Shown here in pieces: positions 44,061 through 55,367 of a stretch of 64,000 bases of DNA. The DNA is from Yamagishiella unicocca. Taxonomy: Eukaryota > Chlorophyta > Chlorophyceae > Chlamydomonadales > Volvocaceae. The DNA lies in assembly GCA_003116995.1 (NCBI GenBank), contig BDSL01000045.1:310001-374000 (forward strand), given 5' to 3'. The stretch's first letter is position 1; the number at the start of each line of letters is the position of its first letter. The translations under genes were made by a program, and so were the position numbers. The notes under the pieces were generated by a model. The model ran no database searches. It was not told the DNA's origin and saw only the letters and a list, made by a program, of their open reading frames with translations.

Positions 44061-45357
44061 GGGAGTTGCGGACTGGTTGCTTAGTGAATTCATGGCGACA
44101 ACAGCTTGACGGAGGACATCTCCAGGAGCCCTTAGGTTCCCGCAAGTGTGGGACTTCAACAACTGGGTTTATGCCTACCCGTAGTGGGTCGTGGCGTTGG
44201 CCTGGATTGAGCTGCCTTGGGGAATATGACAGGTTTTTAAATGCTCAACTAGGTGTCTATTTATTCTTCTGATTAAGGGTTTCTGCCAAGGCATCTGCGA
44301 GGGGCGGGGTGCATGCGAGTAAATACTTGAGACCGCGTACCCTGCTTGACCATCATGCGTTGAGTGCATGTGCGAATGCCTGCTCCTTTTGGTTTTATCG
44401 TCTCCGGAACCCTTCCTGTCACGCAAGCTGTCGTGTCAGGGTTCCGCCCTGGATTATTACGTACATGTAAATTTCGTTCAGGTCACCGGCGTCGCTGTGC
44501 CAGTTTCCAGCTTGGATGCACAGGGACGCAGCCTGCCTCAGGTCCAATATTGCCATTGCGGGACGAAGATTCACGTCGTCAGAGAGGGGGCCAAATGGAA
44601 CGGGACGCCAAGGGTGAAAGGCAAGAGCTGGGCGTCTCAACGTGCCATCTGAACTGGGCAGGAACGGGCCATCTCAACAAAGGAATGTTCATCAGGCTGT
44701 AGGCAATCAGCATGTTGTGACAGGCAACTAGGAATTAGGCTTCGCGGCCGTCACCCCATTGGAGGGGTGTCGGCGTGCTGCTGTGACGCAGCCGCAGAGG
44801 TCATCAGTATATAACACCATAAACGCCTAAATAAGGACGCCGGCAATTCCATCCGAGGCAGAAACACACGTCAATAGTCGAGGTCTGGCATCATGTAAAA
44901 TCACACAGAGGCACGCCGGAATGCGGCGAATTCCACCCGCAATCATTGCCATATATACCAGCGATTGGCGCGCATCGTCCACAAGCGACGAACAAACGTT
45001 GGAAAGTACGTGAACACACAGTTTGCGCATGAACAAAAGGTCCGATAAACATGCACGACCATAGCGTCCGGTGAGCTACCGGTGCCACTGGGGCTTCTGA
45101 CTGTTCAGGGGTCCACTGCACCGCACAGCCTTGTTCGCTGCGCTAAGCCATCCAAAGCAATCTACTCGCTACACTAGATGCCCCCGGTTGGCCCCCAGGC
45201 GTGACACCAGGTGCGACACGTTTCCGCATATCCCGCTCACATGATTGCACATGCGGGTAACAACCTTGGTAGTGTTCCAGGATACCGCCGCCAAAGGCGA
45301 ACGAAACGCCCAGACCAATGCGAAGCGGTACATGCCCCGACAGGTTATCTGGCGCCA
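44061..45357. other. Spacer between convergent SVIP-like and coproporphyrinogen oxidase genes
   Basis: No supported gene or repeat in ~1.3 kb. It includes the two 3' UTRs. A plus-strand frame at 44368-44652 has no bias or domain. Confidence 0.45.
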
Positions 45358-48300
45358 CTAGTGCCAGGAACGGGGCTGCTTCAGTACCTGCATTATTTCA
45401 TCTTCGGCGCTACCCGGCTCCGCTGTCACGTTGTACTTCCAGGCAATCAACGGCGGTGCCGAAACCATGATGCTCTCGATGCGCCCGCCGTCAAGCCCGA
45501 ACTTGATGCCGCGGTCGTAAAGCAGGTTGAATTCTGCAGGGCATGTCGTTAGCGAATGTCGGTTGCCGCACATCAGTCCGTTGTTAGATGCCACGCAAAG
45601 ATGCACTGGGTGTGAACCGTGTTGGACGTTCATGCATCATGGCCTAGGGGGTCGCCGCGCCGTTTCCCAGCCGCGGCAACAAGCCTCTGAACGCGCTAGA
45701 GATAGTGCACTCGGACCTATGCGGGCCCATGCCGACGCGGACTGGGCTGGCGACCCCAGCACCCGCCGCTCTACTACGGTCTTCGTCCTCATGCTGGGAG
45801 GCGCTGCGATCAGCTGGAGCGGCAAGCTCCAGCACACCGTAGCGGCGTCTTCGGTGGAGGCTGAGTACAAGGCCGCCACTGCGGCCACGCGTGAGGCGCT
45901 GTGGCTGCGTAAGTTGGCGGCGACGCTGGGCCTGGAGCGGCGATCGATCACCATTCAGATAGATTCGCGCGCAACCGCATCGTGTCAGTGCGCTCCAAGC
46001 ACATTGATGTACTCGCCGCCACGGGCGCTATGTAGCGCGCCCTGCAAGTCCATCTGAATGCTGATTAGACGCCGCTCCAGGCCCAGCATCGCCGCCGCCT
46101 TACGCAGCCACAGCGCCTCGCGCGTGGCGCGGACGTTCAGTAATCGTTCACAGACTTCCCCTGTCGAGAGTACCGAATTCCCTCCAACAGGATGCCCATG
46201 CGTCGCTGATCCCGTTGATGCCTCAGAGCTCGGAACTCACCGATGTATCGTCCGCGGCGCAGCAGTTGCCACTGCCGCTGCGCGTCGGTGAATGGTTGAT
46301 CTCGGTGCCTGGCGACGATGGCCAGCCAGCTGGGCAGCACGCCGTCCCCAACCTCGCGCACGAACGACTCCACATCGAAGCCCGCCTCGCCGCTGCTGAG
46401 GTCGTCGAAGAAGAGGCCGCCAATGCCGCGATGCTCCTTGCGGGCAGGGATGTAAAAGTACCTGTGCGGAGGGAGGGGTCGTTTACTGCGTCGTAAGCAC
46501 TTTGGAACCTCCACAACCGGTAGTAGTACGGGCGTCGTACGACGGTACGAGCACCTTGCGAGCTGCCTGAGGCTACTGCCTTCGGCTACTGCCTTCGGCT
46601 ACTGCCTTGCGGCCTTGCCGTGCCAGCACAGGAGCCGACCAGTGTGTAACGGCGGTATGCTTGACGTCGTACAGTGGCCACAAGCTATCCGCTACTTTCC
46701 CATGCTACCGTAATCTACACGGCCAATGACCTCCAACGCAAATGCGTCACTAATGACTCGTTGGAAGCGACTTGTTACGGCGCGCGAAAGAAGGCGCGAA
46801 AGAAGGCGCGAGGGACACCTCAACTTGTTGCTAGCTCACGTTGACGACGAGCGAGCGATACGCGCCGGCTGTGCACTGGACTTTGTAATCAACCGCAGAA
46901 CCTTATTTTACGGGTAGACGCACGAATATGTTGGTCTGACGTTGCGCCCGCCACGCCCGTGGTCCCTGGCCAACCTGTCGTACCTGTCGCACCATTCCTT
47001 GAGCTCTCCGTACAGCTCTGGCTTGTATTTATCGCACACGCCCTTCCAGAACCGATGGAATTCTTGCGTGTCTGTCACGTCTAGGTAGCTGGGCGTCAGG
47101 TCGCAGCCGCCGCCGTACCACGCCTCATCCGCCACCTGCCACGGCCCAAACCGTTGGCGAGAACGGACGCAGAGTATATCAAGACAATCAGGACATCTAC
47201 GCGCGTCTCATTGACCCACCAAGAACCAACCACACCAGCCCATGGGGACGCCTGGCCTGTCGGTCTTCTGCCCGCATGCGCTCCTCCCTGCTGTTGGTCT
47301 TCTGCCCGCATGCGCCCCTCCCTGCTGTTGGTCCTCTGCCCGCATGCGGCCCCTCCCTGCTGTCTTTGCCAGCTTGGCTCCGGTCCTAGCATGCCCAACC
47401 AATCACCAGAACCGCTTGGCTCCAGCACGCGTGTCGCCCCTTGGTCCGGTATGCCCTCGAGGAGCCCCCTGCCCCCGTGGAACCAGCCCGGCCAACCTGG
47501 AACAGGCCCGACCCACGTCGAACAAGCCCGACCCACCTGGAACAAGCGCACGTCAGCTCGGAGCGTTGGGATGAGCGGGTGGGCGCTGTGGAACACGAGC
47601 GACATGGCCGCCGCCGCGTAGGGCTGTCCGCCCTTGGGGTCGATGCTGCTGCGGCCCCGGGAGCTCATCGCCACAGCGCGCTGCGCAGACAGCGTGCCGC
47701 GCACCACGCTGATGTTGGCGGCGGCCTTCTCCAGCACCTGCCCGTCCTCCAGCACGCACGTGATGCCGTACCCTGCCTCCATAAGACGGGAGCACGAGGG
47801 ACTGCTTAAATGGGTTTGCTGCCATACATTACGCGTCACCAGCTAGCGTATCTCGGAGTACAGGTGCCAGTTCCTCCCGGGAGATGTCGGCTTCCAAAAG
47901 CCACCTCGAAAGGCATGTAGCCGGCAGACGGAAGTACTGAGATGGCAAAACGTGCCGTCCCGTGCATTGGGGCCACCACTTTGCTACGCGCGCCACACAC
48001 GTATACAGAGAATGCGTAGGTGGCAGCATGCGCCCCTGGCTTAGCGGCGCCTGCTCGCACGGCGGCACTGATGATCGCATCCCTCTTTGCACTTCCCACG
48101 TGCACGCTACCCTCTGACGCGGCAGCACGATGTGCGACACCGCCTGTTGGCGCTATGTTGGCATTTCCATGAACACTAGGCAGGCGCCGACGCACCAGCG
48201 TTGGGATTGGCAGCGTCCCGCTCCCAGCGATCGACCACGAATCGCTTGCCGCTACTACGCTCGAGGTCCTGAGCGTCGCTCGCGGGGAAAGCCAACACCG

Positions 48301-48531
48301 GTTACGGTCGCAGCAGCGGGCCCGCCGAGAAGCACGTAACCTTACCTCCGCGGAACTTAAAATTCCCTTTTGGAGATCTAGGATGTAGTCCACGAAGCCA
48401 TCGAACGTAGTGGACTTGGATGGCGTCGGCGGAGCAGCAGCGACCCGGCAGCGCGACAACGACACTCGCCTCACGGGCTCCGAACGGAGCGCATGGCCCG
48501 TCGGACAGCGCTTAGTTCCTCCTAACATCAT
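45358..48531 (-). CDS. CPX1: Coproporphyrinogen III oxidase, oxygen-dependent, plastid
   Basis: Oxidatively decarboxylates coproporphyrinogen III to protoporphyrinogen IX in the plastid heme/chlorophyll pathway. Six exons close in phase: 48346-48531, 48196-48268, 47537-47772, 46984-47135, 46241-46461 and 45358-45533, giving 347 residues. The ATG at 48531 is the first in frame (48528 is a second) and opens a Ser/Arg/Ala-rich plastid transit peptide of ~33-50 residues. Family motifs: [42 protein letters not shown] (active-site region), [39 protein letters not shown] and [10 protein letters not shown], ending [10 protein letters not shown]. Intron 5 (45534-46240) contains inverted copia fragments but the exons are undamaged. 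It is divergent from OEP61 with 489 bp between start codons. Confidence 0.95.
45655..46010 (+). mobile_element. Ty1/copia RNase H fragment in CPX1 intron 5, copy 1
   Basis: On the plus strand, antisense to CPX1, the translation reads [18 protein letters not shown], then [20 protein letters not shown] and [20 protein letters not shown]. This is the hallmark Ty1/copia-type RNase H end of pol. A frameshift after IQIDS moves the expected RSKHIDV segment into another frame. No LTR, integrase or reverse transcriptase is nearby, so it is a dead fragment. It lies wholly between exons 5 and 6. Confidence 0.88.
46020..46135 (-). mobile_element. Ty1/copia RNase H fragment, inverted copy 2
   Basis: On the minus strand the translation reads [20 protein letters not shown], a second version of the same RNase H segment found in copy 1 at ~45890-45975, in opposite orientation and ~50 bp away. 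Divergence from copy 1 shows the two are not a recent perfect duplication. Confidence 0.75.
46565..46612 (-). repeat. Short tandem repeat in CPX1 intron 4
   Basis: Three and a half copies of a 15-bp GGCTACTGCCTTC-type unit. Confidence 0.7.
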
Positions 48532-49020
48532 CTTGCCTATTGAGGTGTCTGGGAGCAGCAGTTCCAATCTATCGCAGGGCACCCTGTCAGTTGCGTATGC
48601 CGAGGGACTTGCTGCCTAGAAATTCCGCAAACTGACGCTAAATGCGTGACCCAAACCACGGGGCAATGGACACATTTGTTTGTTAAAGAAGGAATGCGAC
48701 GAGGCATGTGCCGTGCGTTTGGGGGCCAGATCCGTGGGATTGGGCGGGGCGCACTGCGCACGGGTGCTGCGAGGCGCTCGGATGGCAAGGCCTTCACCAT
48801 TTTGGAATTATCTTTATCGTTTATTATACACGTTGTAAACCTAAAAGGCACCCAGGACGCTAGGCCTGCCAGTTGTCTTTATACCTATAACCTGTTATAG
48901 TCATAAAACAGGTCCCTAGATTTGCGCCACAAATCTGGCAACAAGTAATTGACGATCATTGATACCTTTGCGTGACAGTATCGCACCTTGTCTTCGTGGA
49001 GGCGGCGCAATTGCACCAAT
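48532..49020. promoter_or_regulatory. Divergent promoter region, CPX1 / OEP61
   Basis: 489 bp between start codons. An AT-rich patch at ~48805-48905 (TTATCTTTATCGTTTATTATA) may contain core promoter elements. I searched it by eye for GTAC, the core of the copper-response element that drives Chlamydomonas CPX1, and found none. Confidence 0.5.
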
Positions 49021-52000
49021 ATGGACGCCAATACAATGCAGTTTGCCATGGAGCAAATGGTAAGTATGAATTCAAAGTTTTCATATGTTGCCAAGGACAT
49101 GGTTGAGCTTTACTCTTCCCCGCCCATATGTCTTCCCCGATCTCAGAAGAAAATGAACCCGGAGCAGCTGCAAGCAATGATGCAGAACATGCCACCAGAA
49201 ATGATGGGTCAGGCAATGTCCCAGATGAAAGACATGAAGCCTGAGGACTGGGAGCGCGCGAAACAGCAGATGTCCAGCATGGACCCGGACACGATTGCTC
49301 GGCAAGCAGCGCAGGCTCAAGCACAAATGGCAGGGCGCACGCAGTACGTCCTTAACGTGAGCTGCGTAACAGGATGGGGCGATGGGAGAACTCGTGGGCA
49401 AGGGGACAGTTGCGTGGTGGAGCCGGGCGAAGAAAACACATATGTCTCGTTTCCGAAGACCCTGTCCATGACAGGTGGTTCACCAGCACCCATAGGAGAC
49501 TTAAGGGTCAGCACAGACTCGCAAGTCGTTGGAGTTCTATGTCAACCTTCGCTCGTACAAAGCGAACGCCAGTCAGACGCGGGTTCCTGGCAGGGGTACC
49601 GCCAGGCGTCTCTAGCTCTTGTCCACCCTTCCGCTGCATCTACAGCCTCCCCGGTGTCCTGCCATACCCGCAACATCGCTCACTGTAGGCCAGCAATCAG
49701 CTCAAGCAGGAGGGCAACCATTTGCACGGCCGCGGTTCTTTCAAGGAGGCCGTGGAAAAGTATGAGCGTGCCAAGTCCAATGTCGAGTCCTTCACCAGCA
49801 AGGAGGCGCGGGACTTGGCGCGAGCCTGCACCCTCAACCTGAGCAGCTGTTACTTGAACCTAAAACAGTACGACAAGTGCCTGGAACAATGCAACCAGGT
49901 GCTGGCAGGTGAGGAGGCAGGCTGCAGGGCCCCCAGCCCGCATCGTCCTCCCCTCCACATTCGCAAAGCCAAACCACACGCTACGGTATGCCCCTCCAAT
50001 ACACATGGTAATAAAACAGACAACGGCTGTGCTGCCGCCCACCAGGCGAGGCTGACAACCTAAAGGCGCTCTACCGACGGGGGCAGGCCCAGATGGGCTG
50101 CTGCGACTGGCTCAGCGCCGCCGCCGACCTGGAGAGGGCATTGCGGCTGGCCCTGGAGACAGACCCCTCGCAAGCGCAGCCCATTCGCGACAAGCTGCAG
50201 GAGACCAAGGACCAGATCGGCGCGCTCCGGGCGGCCGGTAAACTGCCGCCAGCCAGCGCGGCGCCCTCCGGGGCAGTAGCAACGGCTACGAAACCCAGCA
50301 CGACAGGCGCCAGTGCGGCTCCGGCCGCTGCGGCGCCATTTACGGCCCCGGGCAGCTCGATCGGCGGCAACGGGGTCACGGATCCGGACATGTTGGCGAA
50401 GGCGTCTGAAATGATGAGGGCGAACCCTGGCATGATGAAGCAGGTGCGGGCGGCTCGCCGCCAGCAGCAGCAGCAGCTTGTCCGGGCTGTCACCTGCCAT
50501 TTGGGCCGGCGTCGCTCAAGCACAGCGCCGGCCGGGGATCGGGTCCCCCTGATGATTCTCTTATCAAACCCCCTGATGTTGAGTTTTGCCAGGAGCCCCG
50601 CTCTGCCCGGTTACCATGCGCTTTCCGCTGGTGTGTGGTGGTGAGGGCGGTGCCTGCTGGCGTAAGACCGGCGTTGGTCGGAAGCTCCGCCTTGCACCCG
50701 AAATACGCCACCCACGTTCTGCACGCGTGCTGTGTGACCCGCTTGCTCGCCTCTGCCTAGGCGCAAGAGATGATGCGCGGCATGAGCGACGACGACCTGC
50801 GCGGCATGGCCCGGCAGATGGGCATGGACGTGGCGCCGGAGATGCTGCGCGGCGGCCTCGGAGGCATGGACCCGGAGTTCATGGCGAAGGTGGCGGAAAT
50901 ACAGGTAAGGCGGCGGACGCGAACTCGTCGTTGCTTTGGTTATCGGGACTGTGTATGGGTTGGGGCTGTAGGGCATTTTAAGGCAGCCAGGACGGTCCTG
51001 CGTCGAGGATCTGGAGGACGGAGGGGGTGTATGCGTTTGGAAAGAAACATAGGGGTTGTTTGCGGCGGAGGCCGGCAAGTGTCTCTCAAACAGCCCAGAC
51101 GGACAGAGCGTTGTGGAACCGGCCGGAGGGTGCACGTCAAACGCGTAGCGCGCCCTGTTGGGACGAGAGCGGGGGCCCAGCTGAGCACGCAGCTGTCGGA
51201 AAGGGAGCTGCGGGGGCCGGGGGTCAGGCAGCTGGGCGCAAGAGCGACGGCGCCGGTGGCCTGGACCGGGCTTAGCTGGCCCGACGCGGCCTGCGGCTGT
51301 TCGTATTCCCAAGCCGTAGCGGTGTGTGGTACACGGTGTTTACTTCGTTTGCTACGTTTGCTACGTGTGTGTACGCTCCTTGGCCTCGCAGGCGGAGCTA
51401 CCTGCCGACCTGCGGGGTCCGGACGCCGCTCGCAACCCGGAGTCCATGAAGCGCCTGGCGGACATCATGGCGCAGAAGCCCGAGATGGCGGCCACGATGG
51501 GCAAGGTGGGGAGCGCGGCAGCAGCAGCAGGGGGAGGGGCAGAGGAGGGGGCCGGTGGGCGGAATGACGGCCAGGTGGTGGCGAGGAGCCGGGGCTGCGA
51601 TGGGCAAGTGCGTGGTAGACCTGGGCTGATACGGGCGGTGCAGCACCGCCCGCCCTTCTGCTCCAACCCCGCCGCCGCTGCGGGTCGCGATGCTTGCACG
51701 CACGAGCTCTTTCCAACATCGCCTCACTTGGCCATCACCAACCTCACCGCCGCCACCTTCTTATGCATTCCGGTGGCTAATGTGGTAGCCCATCGGAAGC
51801 GGGACCAGCTACGGGCTAATATTGCAACAAAAGTAGGACCAAAGTAGTAGGGTACCCACTTGGCGGCCCTACCGTAACACTAATATGCCTCATTTTGCCC
51901 TTCACCTGCGTCGCCTGCGATGTCCCCCCAGATGCTCTCCTCCATGGACCCGGAGAAGCTACAGGAGATGTCGCGAGCTGCGGGTCTGCCCGCGGGCGTG

Positions 52001-52963
52001 ACCATCACACCGGAGCTGGCCAAAGCGGCGGCGGAGAGCTTCCAGCGCATGTCGCCCGCCGAGGTGCAGGCGGCCGTGCAGTCGGTCTCCAACATGCAGC
52101 CAGGCGCCAGCGGCACGGGGGCGGGAGGACGCGAGAGCAGCGCCTCCAGCGCCAGCACCAGCGGACGCGACGCGTCGCCGTCGATGATGGCGGCGCCGAT
52201 GGCCGGCATGCCAAACATGGACCCACGGGTCGCCGCCGACATGCTGGCCGCAATGACGCCCGAGCAACTGTCGTCGATGTCCAAGATGATGCCGGGCGGT
52301 GACAAGATGCAGCTGACGCCCGAGATGGCGAAGATGGCCGCGGAGATGATGAAGGGCATGACGGCTGAGGACGTCCAACGCATGCAAGGGATGGCGGCAG
52401 CAATGCAAGGGGGCGGTGGCGGTGGCGGCGCGGCCAGCGGCGCGTCAGCGATGCCCGGCATGCCCGGGCTCACGCCGGATATGGCGCAGATGGCTTCGGA
52501 GATGATGAAGGACATGAAGCCGGAGGACATGGCGCAGATGCAGGAAATGGCCGCCAAGATGGGCATGGGCGGAGGGCCGGGCGCAGCGGGCGGCGGGATG
52601 GGCGGATTCGGGGGGTTGGGCGGCGGCGCCGGAGCTGATTCGATGGCCTCCATGATGTCCAACCCGAAGATGATGCAGTCCGTGGTTCGTATGATGAAGA
52701 GCATGGACCCGGAGGCGATGGCCAGCATGATGATGTCTAGCGGTATGTGCAAGGACCGCGCGCAGGCGGCGGCGATGGCCAGCCAGATGTCCAGTCTGAC
52801 GGACGCACAGCTCAACATGATGGTCAAGACGGCCGGCGCGGTGCAGAGCGCGCGCGCGGTCGGCGAGAAGGCGCTGGCCTGGGCTCGGCGGAACGTGCTG
52901 CTCGTCGTCGCCTTGGTCGTGTTGCTTCTGGCGCTGCTGCTGCAGTGGAGGGGGTACATGTGA
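49021..52963 (+). CDS. OEP61: Tail-anchored TPR protein, OEP61/TPR7 type
   Basis: In plants OEP61/TPR7 is a chaperone-receptor protein of the plastid outer envelope or ER that binds Hsp70/Hsp90 C-termini. Exons 49021-49059, 49147-49356, 49689-49908, 50046-50443, 50761-50904, 51392-51505 and 51932-52963 close in phase to 718 residues. The N-terminus has MNPEQLQAMMQNMPPEMM and related Met-rich helices. TPR units span ~84-205 (ASNQLKQEGNHLHGRGSF, then NLSSCYLNLKQYDKCLEQCN and ALYRRGQAQMG), containing clamp-type Asn/Lys/Arg residues. Sti1-like Met/Pro motifs (NPGMMKQAQEMM, MDPEKLQEMS) repeat through the second half. A single hydrophobic segment before the C-terminus (NVLLVVALVVLLLALLL) preceded by RR is the tail anchor. 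Longer than Arabidopsis OEP61 because of added Met/Gly-rich repeats. Confidence 0.88.
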
Positions 52964-55367
52964 GGAGGCACTGGGGTGTGGGGGGAACTATGGCGCATGG
53001 CGAATGCGCACAGTGCCTGGGGACGCTTTGAGCTCCGCCCCGCCGTTAGAAACCCACGCAGCCAGATGCGCCCTCGTACGATGCTCGAGCGGTTTTACAT
53101 TGACACGCGGTATAGTTGAACAATTTGCAACGTGAGCGTTGAATCATATTGAATAATAAGTTCAGAACCAATGATGCTGACTGCTACTACGTGTGCGACG
53201 GTGGAGGGCAAGGATGGGACCACAAAGACCCGTCTGTGGCATGTGCGGATGGGTGTACGGTATTTCGCATGAAACGGTTTTACGGTTGGGAATGGCGGTG
53301 GGTTTCTTCAGAGCCCAAGACCTCGGACGCTTTGTGCGGGTTTTAGAGTTTCAGTTCTGCTATGTAACTTGGGACCTCGTACGACAATGGCGCCTTTAGA
53401 AACACTGGTACGGATGGCATGCGCCGCCCGTCCGAGACGCGAGTTTACTTGTAAATTATTACAGCTGCGTAATCTCTTGTCCAGGAAGAGATTCCGATGA
53501 AACGTGACTTGCGTTTAATGCAGTGCTGCGCTTAGGCAGTTGCGTCCGTCGACACAGCATGTTGCCACTTGAACTCTCTGTTATCCGCTCGCAAACTTCC
53601 TTTCAGCGCCACATGTGCCTTACACAGCTACGATGCGCACAACGTACGCTACTCGACAACAATGGGCCTCGTCAACAAAGATATGCCCCCCTCACTGCAC
53701 TTGTTCACAACCATGAAGCTCTCTAACCCCCTCATTCCCCGGTTTTTTCTGGCATCCACGGGTCTTCCTCGAAACCCCTCACTCCCCTCCACCGTTATCA
53801 CGGCAGGGCTCTGTCTGAGCGCCACCCAATATGGTCCAAAGAGTACCTGCAGACAACACGGCAAGCGGGCCCCCCTGCCCCGGTTGCGGCGGCAAGACCT
53901 CAGCGTCCACGTCTAAAATGTCGGCGACGATTTCTTCCGGATTGCCGATCAGCCATGCCGCGGAAGTGCTGACCTCCTCTTGCGTACTTCATACCCATTT
54001 TGTGAGCTGTGACCTGGCAGCCAATAGCGAAAGCACTTCGATTGAGTTAGAGTGGCTGCCGGGTCTGCATACGGGTGTGAAGACTTTCCGTGTGAAGGGT
54101 TTTACGAAGGCAGATAATGGGCTTTGGGCGCAGGCAGCCTGCAGCCTAAGCGAGGGCGCGGCTGAGGATGTCGCAGCGGCCGCAGGAGAGGGCTCTTCAC
54201 GGCCTGACGCGCTGCTGATGCCAGCATTTGGGTGATCGAGGACCTGAAACGACTCCACAGGGGCCCAGTCGCAGTCCCCAGCCGCACAGCGACCAGACGA
54301 CGGCGAAGGCAACGCGCTGAAATCGTAAGGCTCCTGATGTTGTCATTGCTATTGTTGCGGGGCGGCTCTGACGACCGTTTCTGATCCTCTGCGGCTGCCC
54401 CTGCGGCTGCTCCTGCAGCTGCTCCTGCGGGCGGCGTTGTACGGAACTCCAGAAGGGGTGTCAACTGCCAACTGCCAAGGCGTAGGCCGCAGCCGTGGAT
54501 TTTCGGATGTCGGTGCGGCAAGGCTCCTGTCCGGCCGCTTGTGCGGATGCCAGCGGACTGCGACGGAGCGATGGGTGGGTGGTGGTTCTCCGGAGCTCAG
54601 CAGCGCCGGGAGCGGAGCGGAATGGGTTGGGGGTTGCTCGCCGCTGGCGCGCCCGCTGGCATTGCCCACCCTCGTCACCGCGTCCTGCAACAATGTGGGG
54701 CTTCCGACTGCGTCTCGGCCACATCGAGACGCATGGCTGTTGGTTGGTGGTTGATCTCGGAAACCTACAGATGCTGCCCGCCCTGCCGTTCGGGAGGCAG
54801 GCAGCAAGCTGCCGCTGGCAGACAGCCGCCAGGCCGCGCGGGGCTGTGCTGCATGTAGAGACCAGAACGGGCGGTGGGCGGGAGCTGGCGGTGGTGTCCG
54901 GCGCTGCGCTCTGAGGGGCCAGTGCCGCGAGGTGGCATGCGGCGTGGGCCGGTGTCATGGTCCCGGGGCTCCGGGTCGCTGCGGCCTCCACTGCCCCTGC
55001 CGCTGCCGCTGCCTCCTTGTTCGGATGCTGCCCGCCTCACCGGTCCTACGAGGCACGGAAGGCCACGCGGGCGCAGCGCCGTCAGTTGCCATACAGCGGG
55101 TGCGGCAGATAAAGCCACGTAAGCGGCTGCTGCGGCGCTGAGCCCCTGTGACGCCACACGGCACGCACCGCCCCTCAACCCCCCGGCGCCCCCTCGCTCT
55201 ACCCCGCCCCGCCCCGCTGTCCGACAAGTCTGTCTCCTTCTTTTCCTCCTGAATCTCAACCCGCGTCTGCTCGCTGGCCCTTCCCCCGTCCTCGATTTAC
55301 AATGTGGTATCAATCGGTTGTATCGCCCCCCCCTTCCCTTCCCCCCCTGGCCCCGCCTCGTCCGCAC
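52964..55367. other. Spacer and 3' region between OEP61 and UPF1
   Basis: Contains the OEP61 3' UTR, a copy of a dispersed short repeat (53738-53781), and GC-rich sequence at 54380-55300 that probably includes the last exon and 3' UTR of UPF1. In-frame minus-strand sequence from a CAG acceptor at 55146-55148 continues the UPF1 frame to a stop at 54765, but its composition (Ala/Gly/Pro/Arg) is not diagnostic. No other gene is supported. Confidence 0.4.
53738..53781 (+). repeat. Dispersed short repeat, copy 1
   Basis: Core GCATCCACGGGTCTTCCTCG followed by AAACCCC, preceded by CGGTTTTTTCTG. The same core recurs at 55935-55982, 62347-62399 and, inverted, at 63838-63890. Confidence 0.85.

Noticed and set aside
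45655..46057. Insertion that inactivates coproporphyrinogen oxidase
   Set aside because: The copia fragment lies between a proper donor (46240) and acceptor (45534); the flanking exons join in phase, so the gene is intact.
53831..54235. Plus-strand 134-codon frame after OEP61
   Set aside because: Begins with an isolated CPGC motif but shows no family resemblance, no splice structure and no neighbouring support.
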